Part shown: positions 15,656 to 24,755 of the stretch, one piece after another
How positions within the stretch are numbered: position 1 is the first letter of the stretch
How the letters are laid out: every line of letters begins with the position of its first letter
Source of the DNA: Gemmatimonadota bacterium
GTDB lineage: Bacteria > Gemmatimonadota > Gemmatimonadetes > Longimicrobiales > Gaopeijiaceae
Assembly (NCBI GenBank): GCA_015664885.1
Contig: DQPL01000071.1
Coordinates: 1 to 42,390 of the forward strand
Direction: 5' to 3'
DNA: 42,390 nt
Notes under the pieces: generated by a model
What the model saw: only the letters and a program-made list of their open reading frames with translations
Told to the model about the DNA's origin: nothing
Database searches by the model: none
Position numbers and translations under genes: made by a program

Positions 15656-16027
15656 TCAGTTCCCCGAGTTGCCCGGGTCTGCGGCGTCCGCGTCTCCCGT
15701 GCCTTGCGCTGGCTCCCCGACCAGGCCGGGTAGGACCGGTGCCGGCGTCGCAGCCACGGGAGCGTCGACCTGGATGATCGAAGAAGGCTGCCGGGCACGT
15801 GAGGACATGATCGACAAAACCAGGGCCAGAACCATGAAGATGGTGCCGGAAGTCCAAGTGGCGCGTGTCAGCACGATGTTGGCCTGGCGGCCGCCGAGGA
15901 TGCCTTCGGTCATGGCGGCGCCCCCGCCTACGGCGGCGAGCCCCCCACCTTTTCCAGACTGGAGGAGGATGATGACCGTCATGAAGATGCCGTCCAATAC
16001 GAGGAGGGCGAGCAATAATGCGTACAT
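15656..16027 (-). CDS. secG: Preprotein translocase subunit SecG
   Basis: A 123-aa inner-membrane subunit of the SecYEG channel. Two transmembrane helices are visible (about 2-22, LLLALLVLDGIFMTVIILLQ; and about 55-74, TSGTIFMVLALVLSIM), separated by the conserved cytoplasmic loop SGKGGGLAAVGGGAAMTEGI. An Ala/Pro-rich tail follows. It lies 58 bases after tpiA, a very common secG neighbour. Confidence 0.92.
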   Translation of the reverse strand: MYALLLALLVLDGIFMTVIILLQSGKGGGLAAVGGGAAMTEGILGGRQANIVLTRATWTSGTIFMVLALVLSIMSSRARQPSSIIQVDAPVAATPAPVLPGLVGEPAQGTGDADAADPGNSGN

Positions 16028-16085
16028 CTAGGCTACGAATCCCTTCAAAGTGAGACGTTAAACGTCGATGAGGTCCAGAGGGGTG

Positions 16086-16835
16086 TCAACGACCCCCTGC
16101 TGCGGCAATCTCGGCGAAGGAACGGGGATCCAAGCTCGCGCCGCCAACCAATACACCGTCTACGTTGGCGGCACCGAGAAGATCCGCTGCGTTGCTCGGC
16201 TTCACGGAGCCTCCGTAGAGGATTGGCCTGCGCACGGCAGCTGCGAGGCCTAGAGCAGCCTCGAGTCGCGTACGAAGCGTGCTGTGGGCATTGGCCGCGT
16301 CGTCAGGCGTTGCGGTTTCCCCCGTGCCGATGGCCCAGACCGGTTCGTACGCGAGCAGGAAGCGTCCGTCGTTGCCCTCGAGGGCCTGCAGCGCCGCATC
16401 TAACTGCCCGAGGATGACCTCGTCGACGCGACCCTCCTGCCGCTGCGAGAGAGTCTCCCCCACACAGACCACCGGGACCAGGCCATGGCTACAGCAGGCC
16501 GCGATCTTCAACGCTACCTCTTCGTTCGTTTCGCCAAAGACGTGCCGCCGCTCCGAGTGTCCGATCAGCACGTGACTCGCCCCGGCTTCGGCTGCCATGG
16601 CGGCGGAGGTCTCACCGGTGAACGCGCCTCCATCCTGCCAATGGATGTTTTGCACGCCCAGCTGAATACGGGAATCGCGATCGGGGCATGCAGCGGCCAC
16701 CCCCAACGAACTCACAGGCGGAAAGATCAGCAATTCGTTCTTGCTGGCGCTCTCGTCGAGGTCGAGTTCGGCAAAAAAGGCACGCGTCTGGGCTGCACCC
16801 ATGTGCATCTTCCAGTTGCCAGCAATCACAGCCAT
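16086..16835 (-). CDS. tpiA: Triosephosphate isomerase
   Basis: A 249-aa glycolytic enzyme interconverting DHAP and glyceraldehyde-3-phosphate. Catalytic residues are Asn7 and Lys9 (AGNWKM), His93 (VLIGHSERR) and Glu164 (AYEPVWAIGTG). The phosphate-binding ending is ILYGGSVKPSNA ... DGVLVGGASLD. Full family length. The ATG overlaps the end of pgk by 10 bases, so it is translationally coupled to it. Confidence 0.97.
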   Translation of the reverse strand: MAVIAGNWKMHMGAAQTRAFFAELDLDESASKNELLIFPPVSSLGVAAACPDRDSRIQLGVQNIHWQDGGAFTGETSAAMAAEAGASHVLIGHSERRHVFGETNEEVALKIAACCSHGLVPVVCVGETLSQRQEGRVDEVILGQLDAALQALEGNDGRFLLAYEPVWAIGTGETATPDDAANAHSTLRTRLEAALGLAAAVRRPILYGGSVKPSNAADLLGAANVDGVLVGGASLDPRSFAEIAAAGGR

Positions 16836-18046
16836 CTGTCGTACTCCCTATCGCTCAGTGACTCGACCCCGGGTAGCGCCGCGCCCGCCAGCAACGCGAG
16901 CGAAGCGCCGCCACCCGTGGATACGTGGCTCAGTCGCTCGACGACGCCGGCCTGCGCCGCCGCCGACGCGGTCTGCCCCCCGCCCAGGACGCCGAGCGCT
17001 CCTTCGTCACATGCATCGGCTAAGGCGCGCGCCACCTCCACCGTGCCCGCGGCGAACGCGGGAATCTCGAATACCCCCATGGGTCCATTCCAGACGACCG
17101 TGCGCGCGCTGGAGACGATGCTCCGGTACAGAGCTCGGGTCTCGGGACCGATGTCCACGATTCGATCCATGTCCCCGACCTCGGCCCGAGCAACCACTCG
17201 CGTCTGCGCGTCTGGGGAGATGTCGCGCGCCACGACGCAGTCGACGGGCAGCGTGAGTTTGTCACCGGCTGCTTCGACCAACTCGCCGGCCATGTCGATG
17301 CGATTCTCCTCGACGAGCGATTCGCCGGTGGCCAACTGCATGGCCCGAAAGAACGTGTTCGCCATGGCTCCCCCGATGAGCAGGCAATCCACACGCGGCA
17401 GCAGCGCCTCAACCACATCGATTTTCCCCGAGATCTTCGCTCCACCGAGAATCGCGACGAAAGGTCGCTCAGGACTCTCCAGCGCCTCCCCCAGAAACTC
17501 GAGCTCACGCGCCATCAGGAGTCCCGCGACCGCGTCGCCGCCTCGCGCTGTTACCGCCCTCGCCAAACCCACGGTGGAGGCATGTGCCCGATGCGCGGCC
17601 CCGAACGCGTCGTTCACAAACAGGTCGGTCAGTCCAGACCAGGTGGCCGCGAGTTCCGGGTCGTTCACCGTCTCGCCGGGGTGAAAGCGGGTGTTCTCGA
17701 GCAACGCGATCTCTCCGTCGCCTAACGCGAAGATGGCGTTCTCTCCGCCCTGGCCAACCGCGTCTCGCACGAACAGCACAGGTCTCCCCAGCCGATCGCC
17801 CAGGTACGCAGCCACTGACGCGAGCGAGAGGTCCGGACTCGGGCGGCCTTGCGGCCGACCCATGTGCGACAGGACGACCGTGCGAGCCCCCGCCTCGTGA
17901 AGCGTAGTGAGCGTCGGCATCGAGGCCTCGATACGCTGTACGTCCAGGACACGCCCGGACTCTATGCGCACGTTGAGATCCGTGCGGACCAGCACCGTGC
18001 GACCGCGCAAGGTCGCTCGGTCGATGTCGGCGAGCGTCTTCTTCAG
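16826..18046 (-). CDS. pgk: Phosphoglycerate kinase, probable non-ATG start
   Basis: A 406-aa enzyme making ATP from 1,3-bisphosphoglycerate. Motifs are VLVRTDLNVRI, the substrate-binding VVLSHMGRPQG, PFVAILGGAKISGKIDVVEA, NGPMGVFEIPAFAAGT and GVLGGGQTASAAAQAG, followed by the family's ending VSTGGGASLALLAGAALPG. Homology begins at KKTLADID, right after the upstream stop codon, and no in-frame ATG or GTG exists there. The CTG at 18044-18046 gives the family-typical N-terminus. The next canonical option is TTG at 18010, which would lose about 12 residues. An upstream ATG (18172) would add 42 unconserved residues inside the preceding gene. It lies 4 bases after the GWxTD-like gene. Confidence 0.92.
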   Translation of the reverse strand: MKKTLADIDRATLRGRTVLVRTDLNVRIESGRVLDVQRIEASMPTLTTLHEAGARTVVLSHMGRPQGRPSPDLSLASVAAYLGDRLGRPVLFVRDAVGQGGENAIFALGDGEIALLENTRFHPGETVNDPELAATWSGLTDLFVNDAFGAAHRAHASTVGLARAVTARGGDAVAGLLMARELEFLGEALESPERPFVAILGGAKISGKIDVVEALLPRVDCLLIGGAMANTFFRAMQLATGESLVEENRIDMAGELVEAAGDKLTLPVDCVVARDISPDAQTRVVARAEVGDMDRIVDIGPETRALYRSIVSSARTVVWNGPMGVFEIPAFAAGTVEVARALADACDEGALGVLGGGQTASAAAQAGVVERLSHVSTGGGASLALLAGAALPGVESLSDREYDRWL

Positions 18047-18050
18047 CGGC

Positions 18051-20918
18051 TCAGTCCCAGTCCTGATCCGGGTCCTCGCGCCGATCCAGGTCGCGCTGAG
18101 CGACCACGCCGGCTCCAACCTCCGGAACGTCCACGATGATACGCAGTGTGTGCCTGCCCCTTTTGACATCACTCAGCGCGACCGTGAGGAATTCGCTCGT
18201 GAGGCCGCCCGCGGCAGGGAAGCGATCCCAAGTCGGTCGGAAGCCGTCCTCCCCGGCTGGGCGGATGGGCACGCCGGTCACGACACCGGTCTCTCGATCC
18301 ACGACCTCCGCACGCAATCGGTACCAGGGCACAGCGGCTCCGGTCTCGTACACCTCGAAGTAGACCCCGAGCGCATCGGAATCGAGTGAGTTGACGAGCG
18401 AGAGCGGCTCGAACCACTCGGCGTAGCGCGAGACGTGCTTAGGCGAGCGAGTCGGCCGCACCATGAGCAGGTCCGAGACCGCCACCGATCCGTGCGCGAC
18501 CAGCGGCATCACGGCTTGACGGATCGCGCCGGCCTGCCCGGTCCGGCGGTTGAAGAACTCGACCACGACGCTCGCGACCTCCGGTGAGGTCAGCGCGCGT
18601 AGGGCAACCGGGGTCACTTTAGCTCTAATGCGGCGTTGTGTGACCCCACCAGGGATCTGGTTTCCCTCTGCGTCAATCAAGAAGAGTCTCAGGTCGAGCG
18701 TATCGGACAGATTCCTCGCGAGGAACTCCGGCACCTCGGTATGGATCTGCACCTCGAGCGCTCCCGGCTCACCACCATAGAAGCGCGTCACCTGCCCAGG
18801 AAGCGTGAACACCGACCGGCTGGCGGCGCCATAACGGTGCGCGAGCACCTCGCGCAGGTCGTCCGCATACGCGCGCCCTTCCGTGGTCAGGTCCATGGCC
18901 CGCGAAGAGCCGACCCTCGAGAACGTGAAGTCGGGGCCAGCACCGTAGTCCCAGAACTCGGTCCGTAGTCCCGCGCTCCGACCGATGGTCTTGATGTCCG
19001 TCGGCCGTCCATAACGAATCCACACCTCGCCAGCGTCGCTGGACGTCGATCCGAAGCGCAACTGGGAGTATGCAGAGCGCGCGATGTGCTCGACGGACCG
19101 CTCGTTCACCGCGGTGGACAGGATGGGGTCGAGCGGGGCCCAAAACCGCTGCTCCCATTCCCGCCGTTCGTCGCCCGCCTCGCGCCGATAGTCTGCAAGA
19201 GCCTCTTCGCCCAAAACGAAGCGCACGTCCTGAAGCGCATCCGCCTCTGATTCGGACAAACCCCGAAGCGCCAGCGTAAACTGGTCCTGAGCCTCGTCAG
19301 AACGAGCCAGGCGCTGAAGCGCGAGACCGCCGATGAGCAACCCGTAGGGGTGGCCCCTGGAGGCTCGCACGAAGCGTCGGGCACCATCGAGCACCTCGCT
19401 CCAACGGCCCTCGTCGGCCAGTGCAAGCAGGACTTCGACGTTGGCCCCGACATGTTCCGGATAGGCGGCAACGGCGGTGTGGAACGAAGACATCATGTCA
19501 CCGAGATTGTCCGTCCCCCGCTGCTCGGTCGCCTCGAACCCAGAATCCAATACGTCGGCGAGCTCCTCCGGACACAGGTAATTCCAGGCGATGAGCCGGT
19601 CTGCCAAAGCGAAGTCGCCGCCGCCCCTGTCCGTCGACGTAGCCGTCGCGCAGAAAGCGCCGTCAAAAGCGTCCGCGGACACACGGCCGAGATCGCGGTA
19701 CGCGAGCCAAGCTTCCTTGATCAACGTCGCCCGCTGGTAATGGAGCTCGGCGAAGAGGCTCGGACTGACGCCAGCGCCCGCTCGCTCGGCGCGCTGAATA
19801 CCCCGCTCGAAGAGGGCGCGGGCTTCGGTTCGAAGGCCCTGTTTCCGACGGATTCGTGCCAGCGCAAGGAGTGGCGCCGGATTGTTCGGGTCACGCACCA
19901 TGGCCTGCTCGAGCACCAAAGTGACTCCGGAGCGCCATTGGGTCGGCGCGGCTCCCGCCGGGGGCTCCCCGGCGAGAATCGATTCGATGGGACCCAACTC
20001 CTCGATGACATCGTGGTCATCGATCGCGACTTCCAGAAGCTCTCCGGCTTCCCGCTGCACGGGCGCCAGCAGGGCGATCTCGCCCTGCCACTCCGGGATC
20101 AAGGTCAGGTCGAGCGGCTCATCGACTTCCGGGCCCTCGAACGCTTCTACGACCGGGAGCGCGAGCGGATCGATCGCATCCGGGTTCGTCCGGAAGACGA
20201 CGGGGAACTGGACCCACGTCCCCACGGGGCTTCCCCGCCTGGTCGCGGGAACGAAGCGGATCGAAGCTGCTACCTGAAGCGCTACACGGTCGAGCTCAGG
20301 CACGCCCGAGCCCTCCACCAGGTTGACGTTGTCGACCGCGCCGGTCGAGTCGACCCAGAGCATCAACGCGACCGAACCGCCGATGCCCGCGCGCTGGAGT
20401 GCGAGGGGGTAGCCCCGAAAGACCAGAGCCTCCACCCGAGCGCGATCCGCCACCTCGGGCAAGGTGGGCGCGGGCCAGTCAGTTCGCTCGATAGCCTCGG
20501 GCCCCGCCGGCGGCTCCATGGGCACCGTACCGCGCCGAGAGACCTCTTCGGTCCGCTCGACGGGCGGCGGCACCACAACCGCCGGCGTCGGATCCGGCTC
20601 TGTCGGTCTCGCCTCTGGCTGCGCATCCGCCGGAACGGCATCGTCACTCTGGAAGGAGCCGATCAGACGGACCAGCGATGCTCGAGCCGAAGGCACTCCG
20701 GCGGTCGCCAGAAGCAATGCCACCACAGCGGCGGCCGCAAACGGACGGACCGAGGTCCGGCGCCGGGACTTCAATCCAACCCATGCCTGAGCAAGCTCGG
20801 CCTCGAGCTCCGGCCCAAACGATGGCCGTTCCTCATACCGAATCGCGGACAGTTCGGCGTCCAACGCGCGCAGCTCGTCGGGCATCGGCGAGGCCTCGCG
20901 GGCGAATCTATTCTTCAT
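18051..20918 (-). CDS. Anti-sigma-like / TonB C-terminal / GWxTD-like fusion protein
   Basis: A 955-aa membrane-anchored protein. Residues 1-57 form a charged cytoplasmic segment placed like an anti-sigma domain, without a zinc motif. About 58-78 is a transmembrane helix (RPFAAAAVVALLLATAGV). About 95-150 is Pro/Glu-rich linker. About 160-245 is a TonB C-terminal-like domain (PLALQRAGIGGSVALMLWVD, VEGSGVPELDRVALQVAAS, RFVPATRRGSPVGTW). About 335-560 are helical TPR-like repeats (ALARIRRKQGLRTEARALFE). About 588-645 resembles the GWxTD domain (REWEQRFWAPLDPIL, NERSVEHIARSAYSQLRFG, GEVWIRYGRP) but without the literal GWxTD motif. A beta-rich C-terminal part follows. Its start overlaps the ECF sigma gene by 11 bases, so it is probably that factor's membrane regulator. 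Function unknown. Confidence 0.75.
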   Translation of the reverse strand: MKNRFAREASPMPDELRALDAELSAIRYEERPSFGPELEAELAQAWVGLKSRRRTSVRPFAAAAVVALLLATAGVPSARASLVRLIGSFQSDDAVPADAQPEARPTEPDPTPAVVVPPPVERTEEVSRRGTVPMEPPAGPEAIERTDWPAPTLPEVADRARVEALVFRGYPLALQRAGIGGSVALMLWVDSTGAVDNVNLVEGSGVPELDRVALQVAASIRFVPATRRGSPVGTWVQFPVVFRTNPDAIDPLALPVVEAFEGPEVDEPLDLTLIPEWQGEIALLAPVQREAGELLEVAIDDHDVIEELGPIESILAGEPPAGAAPTQWRSGVTLVLEQAMVRDPNNPAPLLALARIRRKQGLRTEARALFERGIQRAERAGAGVSPSLFAELHYQRATLIKEAWLAYRDLGRVSADAFDGAFCATATSTDRGGGDFALADRLIAWNYLCPEELADVLDSGFEATEQRGTDNLGDMMSSFHTAVAAYPEHVGANVEVLLALADEGRWSEVLDGARRFVRASRGHPYGLLIGGLALQRLARSDEAQDQFTLALRGLSESEADALQDVRFVLGEEALADYRREAGDERREWEQRFWAPLDPILSTAVNERSVEHIARSAYSQLRFGSTSSDAGEVWIRYGRPTDIKTIGRSAGLRTEFWDYGAGPDFTFSRVGSSRAMDLTTEGRAYADDLREVLAHRYGAASRSVFTLPGQVTRFYGGEPGALEVQIHTEVPEFLARNLSDTLDLRLFLIDAEGNQIPGGVTQRRIRAKVTPVALRALTSPEVASVVVEFFNRRTGQAGAIRQAVMPLVAHGSVAVSDLLMVRPTRSPKHVSRYAEWFEPLSLVNSLDSDALGVYFEVYETGAAVPWYRLRAEVVDRETGVVTGVPIRPAGEDGFRPTWDRFPAAGGLTSEFLTVALSDVKRGRHTLRIIVDVPEVGAGVVAQRDLDRREDPDQDWD

Positions 20919-21531
20919 GGCCTCGCACGTCCGCCGTGGGGTCCTGCACCACGTCCTTCAGGCGCTTGAGCGCGCGGTGGAGGCGCACTGCAACCGCGTT
21001 GTTGCTGATGTCCAGATATTCGGCGATCTCGGCGTTCTGGAGTCCCGAGCCGTATCTCAGCGAGAGGATGTCCTGATCCGCCTTGCGCAGCATCTGACTT
21101 CCGTTGAGCAACCGCTGAATGCGCTCCTGTTTGATGACGCGTTCTTCGGCCGACGGCACGTTGGCAACCAGATCGGGAATCCGGTCGAGAGACACGTGCA
21201 GCGAGCCTCTGCGCTGGAGGGCCCTCAAGTGGTCGGTCACGGCGTTGCGAGCGATCCGCAACAGCCAGGTGCGCGGCGACGCACGCGAAGAATCGTACCG
21301 ATCGAACGACCTCAAAGCCTTCATGAAGACGTCGGAGGTCACGTCCTCGGCGGCTTCGCGCGTGGCTACGCGGAAGCGTATGCAGCGAAAGACCGCGCTC
21401 TGGTGCTCACGAAACCAGGTCCCGAAGTCGTCTGGAAGTGCTAAAGGCGCGGGGGCCGGAGCAACGCGGGGCGCTGGGTCGGATACTCTCAGTAGTGTCT
21501 GCATCGCCCTCGTATACGGGGATTCAGCCAC
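20908..21531 (-). CDS. RNA polymerase ECF sigma factor
   Basis: A 207-aa ECF sigma factor. Region 2 has TREAAEDVTSDVFMKALRSF and SPRTWLLRIARNAVTDHLRAL. Region 4 has LRKADQDILSLRYGSGLQNA and EIAEYLDISNNAVAVRLHRA. The longest frame starts at GTG (21529-21531) after AAGG. An ATG nine codons in (21502-21504), preceded by GAGGG, is an equally good start. It is coupled to the fused membrane protein downstream and lies between gap and pgk, so it may share the glycolytic transcript. Confidence 0.92.
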   Translation of the reverse strand: MAESPYTRAMQTLLRVSDPAPRVAPAPAPLALPDDFGTWFREHQSAVFRCIRFRVATREAAEDVTSDVFMKALRSFDRYDSSRASPRTWLLRIARNAVTDHLRALQRRGSLHVSLDRIPDLVANVPSAEERVIKQERIQRLLNGSQMLRKADQDILSLRYGSGLQNAEIAEYLDISNNAVAVRLHRALKRLKDVVQDPTADVRGHEE

Positions 21532-21541
21532 GGACCTTACA

Positions 21542-21558
21542 CACGCGCGACGCGCGTG
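21542..21558. other. GC stem-loop between gap and sigma gene
   Basis: CACGCGCG (21542-21549) and CGCGCGTG (21551-21558) are perfect complements separated by one base, forming a tight 7-8 bp hairpin 37 bases after the gap stop codon. No T-run follows on the minus strand. It could lower read-through from gap into the sigma gene or protect the gap mRNA 3' end. Confidence 0.4.
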
Positions 21559-21595
21559 CCCCCACCGTCACCGTTTAGTGGCTCGATCACTCCTT

Positions 21596-22624
21596 CTAGA
21601 CGTCGGCCGTCGCCGGCAGGCGCTCGCCGACGTAGCGCACAAGATCCACGACGCGATTCGAGTAACCCCACTCGTTGTCGTACCATGAGAGGACTTTCAC
21701 CATCCGGCCGGACATGACCGAGGTGGAGAGCGAGTCGACGATCGAGCTGAACGGGTTGCCGCGGTAGTCGATGGAGACGAGCGGCTCGTCTGAAACGTCC
21801 AAGATGCCTTGCAGGGCACCACTCGCGGCGTCCCGGAAGGCCGCGTTGACCTCTTCGGCAGTGGTGTCCTGCTCCACTTCGACGACGACATCGACGATGG
21901 ACACATCCGAGGTCGGTACACGCAGTGCCATGCCGTCGATGCGACCCGCGACCGCTGGCAGTACGAGCCCGGTCGCCTTGGCCGCACCAGTGGTGGTCGG
22001 GATCATCGAAATGCCGGCCGCACGAGCGCGCCTGAGGTCGCTGTGCGGCAGATCCAGGATACTCTGGTCGTTGGTATACGCGTGGATGGTCGTCATCAAG
22101 CCGTGACGGAAGCCGAAGCTCTCCACGAGTACTTTCACCACGGGCGCGAGACAGTTGGTCGTGCAACTCGCGTTGGAGATCACATCGTGAGTCTCGGAGT
22201 CGTACTGATCGTGGTTGACACCGAGCACGATGGTGATGTCCTCGTTCTTTCCGGGAGCGGAGATGATCACCTTCTTCGCACCCGCCGTAAGATGTTTGGC
22301 CGCTCCATCACGGTCACTGAAATGACCGGTCGACTCGATGACGATGTCGATGCCGAGGTCCGCCCAAGGGAGCTGAGCGGGGTCGCGCTCGCTGAAGACT
22401 GCGATCTCGTCGCCGTCGACCACCAAGCCGCCGTCGGCGACGTCGACGCTGCCAGGGTAGTGCCCGTGCACCGAGTCGTATTTGAGCAGGTGAGCGAGCG
22501 TCGCCGCGTCGGTGAGATCGTTCACCGCGACGAAGTCGATGTCCTCGCCGCCGGCCTGCTTCGCGCTGCGTAGGACATTGCGGCCGATGCGACCGAATCC
22601 GTTGATGGCTACCCGGATTGGCAT
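21596..22624 (-). CDS. gap: Glyceraldehyde-3-phosphate dehydrogenase, type I
   Basis: A 342-aa NAD(P)-dependent enzyme that makes 1,3-bisphosphoglycerate. N-terminal [10 protein letters not shown]-type nucleotide fold ([14 protein letters not shown]), VNDLTD, catalytic Cys154 in [12 protein letters not shown] and His181 in [10 protein letters not shown]. Then [20 protein letters not shown], and near the C-terminus [12 protein letters not shown]. It is preceded by AGGAG. It heads the gap, sigma, fusion protein, pgk, tpiA array. Confidence 0.97.
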   Translation of the reverse strand: MPIRVAINGFGRIGRNVLRSAKQAGGEDIDFVAVNDLTDAATLAHLLKYDSVHGHYPGSVDVADGGLVVDGDEIAVFSERDPAQLPWADLGIDIVIESTGHFSDRDGAAKHLTAGAKKVIISAPGKNEDITIVLGVNHDQYDSETHDVISNASCTTNCLAPVVKVLVESFGFRHGLMTTIHAYTNDQSILDLPHSDLRRARAAGISMIPTTTGAAKATGLVLPAVAGRIDGMALRVPTSDVSIVDVVVEVEQDTTAEEVNAAFRDAASGALQGILDVSDEPLVSIDYRGNPFSSIVDSLSTSVMSGRMVKVLSWYDNEWGYSNRVVDLVRYVGERLPATADV

Positions 22625-22676
22625 GAGTGAGTGGCTCCTACTAAGTCGATTGCTGAGGCAGGCTAGAAGGTAACCC

Positions 22677-23428
22677 CTAAACGGCCGCGAACCGATCGCT
22701 TGGAAGGGCCCTCGCGTAGGCGATCAGGGTGACCCGCGCAGCCCCTGACATGAGTAGCGTCTCTGCGGCTTCACACCCGGTCGCTCCTGTGGTGAGCACG
22801 TCGTCGATAAGGAGGACGTGCGCGCCTTCCAGCACGGCCGACGCCCCGCGGCCAGCGAGAACGCGCCTGCCACGTTCGCGCGCCGCTCGGACGGGTGCAA
22901 CGACGTCTGGGAGGCATCAGCCCCAGCGCGCACGAGCAGCTCCTCGAGTGGCAGCGCACGCGTGCTCGCGTAAGATTCGGCGAGCAGGCCGGCCTGGTTG
23001 TAACCACGGGTTCTCAGTCGCTTGGCCGTCGTCGGGACAGGAATTACCAGCGCTCGCCCACCCTCGTTCGGCACTGAGAGCGAGGCCATTGCCGAAGCCA
23101 TGAGCGGGGCCAACTCCGGCCACCCCTCGTACTTGAGCGCGTGCACGAGGTCATCAGCGGGCGGCGCGAGCACATACGCATAACGCGCCGCAGAGAGCGC
23201 AACCGACCAGTCCCGGCAGCCGCGACATTGCAGATCGCTGGTGCGTCCCGTGCCGCTGGGAAAGTGGCAGCGCTCGCAGCACGGCCACGCTGCCACCTTG
23301 AGTCGAGTCCGACAGCGGGCGCACGCGAGCGGCGCGGCCGAACCCCCTGGCACCCAGATTCCACAAGAGATAGAGCCGGCCGGTAGCAGTAGATCGGTGA
23401 AGTCCGCGGCCCATGAAGCCGCACTCAC
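22677..23428 (-). pseudogene. comF: ComF-family phosphoribosyltransferase-like protein, frameshifted
   Basis: The gene encodes the N-terminal zinc-ribbon region of ComF (CARCRTRLKV, CCERCHFP, CRGCRDW), ALKYEGWPEL, VIPVPTTAKRLRTRGYNQA and RRANVAGAFSLAAG. The frame then changes. The expected PRPP loop, VLLIDDVLTTGAT, and the C-terminal helix are encoded in another frame down to a stop at 22677-22679. Without the shift the original frame ends at 22724 in an unrelated tail. One extra base in the C-run 22844-22847 (a G-run in the mRNA) would restore the full protein. The start is taken as GTG 23426-23428, which makes a GTGA overlap with aroE. It may be a sequencing/assembly error, a real lesion or a programmed shift. 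Confidence 0.85.
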
Positions 23429-24264
23429 CCAGCCTGGCTCCCCTTCATCGCGGCACGCATCACCTCCACCGGAGCGGGCGTGCTCCACCAGCGCTCGAAC
23501 GAGGCCGCGGCCTGCTGCACGAGCATCTCCCCGCCGTCGGTCGCCCGAATTCCAAGCGCTTCGGCCGCGCGAACAAAGGGAGTGGTCTTCTTGGCATATA
23601 CGAGGTCCATGGCGGCACCGACTCGGTTGAGGATCTCGAAGTCCAGGGGCGAGGGATCGGATTCACCCAGGCCCAACCGAGTAGCGTTTACTACCAGATC
23701 GAAGCTTTCGCTTCGCAATCCCTCGAGAACGGGAGCGACGCGCGCCTTCTGTCCCCCGATGCGACGTGCGACCGCGCGGGCGCGTTCAGCCGTGCGATTG
23801 AAGATCAGCACTTCGTCGGCGCCCTCCTCGAGCAAGCCCATCAGCGCCGCACGCGCGGCGCCGCCCGCACCGAGCAGCAGCACACGGATTCCGGCGGGCG
23901 AGCCCTCCACGAAGCTGCCGAGAGCGCGTCGGAAACCGTCTACGTCGGTGTTGTCGCCGTGGACCCGGCCGTCCTCATCGCCCCAGAAGGTGTTGCAGGC
24001 CCCGGTCCGTCGCACCGCGGGGCTCGCCACGTCCACGACGGACGCAGCTTTTTCTTTGTGTGGCAGCGTGATGTTTCCGCCGCCACCTGCCCGGGACAGC
24101 CCCCGCATGAAGCCGTGTAGGTCGTCTGAGGCACAGCGAACGGCCAAGTAGACCCCGTCGACATCGGCCGCCGAAAAGGCGGCGTTCTGGATCGTCGGAG
24201 ACATGGAATGACCGACCGGATCGCCCAACAAGACGAGCGCGCGAGTGGATGCGGTGACGCTCAC
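23425..24264 (-). CDS. aroE: Shikimate dehydrogenase (NADP+)
   Basis: A 279-aa enzyme of the shikimate pathway, reducing 3-dehydroshikimate. Motifs are GDPVGHSMSPTIQNAAF, NITLPHKE with catalytic Lys70, GDNTDVDG with Asp107, the dinucleotide loop LLGAGGAARAAL, and NRT for NADP specificity. A C-terminal AlaGluAlaLeuGly-type segment is followed by GGEMLVQQAAASFERW. It overlaps the LMW phosphatase gene and the downstream comF by 4 bases each. Confidence 0.95.
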   Translation of the reverse strand: MSVTASTRALVLLGDPVGHSMSPTIQNAAFSAADVDGVYLAVRCASDDLHGFMRGLSRAGGGGNITLPHKEKAASVVDVASPAVRRTGACNTFWGDEDGRVHGDNTDVDGFRRALGSFVEGSPAGIRVLLLGAGGAARAALMGLLEEGADEVLIFNRTAERARAVARRIGGQKARVAPVLEGLRSESFDLVVNATRLGLGESDPSPLDFEILNRVGAAMDLVYAKKTTPFVRAAEALGIRATDGGEMLVQQAAASFERWWSTPAPVEVMRAAMKGSQAG

Positions 24265-24755
24265 TTCTCGACCACTGCCTCGAGATGCTCGAAGGCCCGC
24301 GCGATGAGCCGCTCGAGGAACTCGAAGGTCTCGAGGTAGTGCTCATCCGGACCTCCGATGGGATCGGGGACCGATCCCCCGGAGTCCTCCTCGCGACCTT
24401 CTGCGAACGACGTGATCAGCGCAGCGGTCTCCCCTGCCCCGAGCTCGACAACCCTCAAGAGGTGCGCCGGTGACATCACCAAAATGAGGTCGGCCCACTC
24501 GGCTAGCTCGGGAGTGAGTTGGGTCGCTTGGTGCTGCGACAGGTCCAGGCCGTTCCGGGCCGCAGCCCGAACCGCCCCACCGGAGGCACGATCTCCCTCG
24601 GACGCAGCGACACCCGCTGAGCGCACCTCGACGCCCGGCAAAGCCAACTCGACGACCTCACGACGAGCGATGACCGCCGCCATTGGGCTGCGACACGTAT
24701 TGCCGGTGCACACGAACAGGAGGCGGAACCCGCCTTCTCTAGAGGACGTTTGCAT
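24261..24755 (-). CDS. Low-molecular-weight protein-tyrosine-phosphatase family protein
   Basis: A 164-aa protein. The N-terminal P-loop FVCTGNTCRSPMA has Cys16-x5-Arg22, the phosphatase signature, and VPDPIGGPDEHY supplies the general-acid Asp near the C-terminus. The start is ATG 24753-24755, 5 bases after the tsaC stop codon. A longer ORF to 24911 would run into tsaC with unconserved residues. In this neighbourhood homologues are annotated as LMW-PTP or arginine phosphatase-like, and the substrate cannot be decided. Confidence 0.9.
   Translation of the reverse strand: MQTSSREGGFRLLFVCTGNTCRSPMAAVIARREVVELALPGVEVRSAGVAASEGDRASGGAVRAAARNGLDLSQHQATQLTPELAEWADLILVMSPAHLLRVVELGAGETAALITSFAEGREEDSGGSVPDPIGGPDEHYLETFEFLERLIARAFEHLEAVVEK

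Noticed and set aside
19350-20969. A 539-codon plus-strand open frame opposite the sigma/GWxTD genes
   Set aside because: Same cause: the minus strand carries recognisable domains in frame, and the plus-strand product looks like low-complexity Arg-rich shadow sequence.
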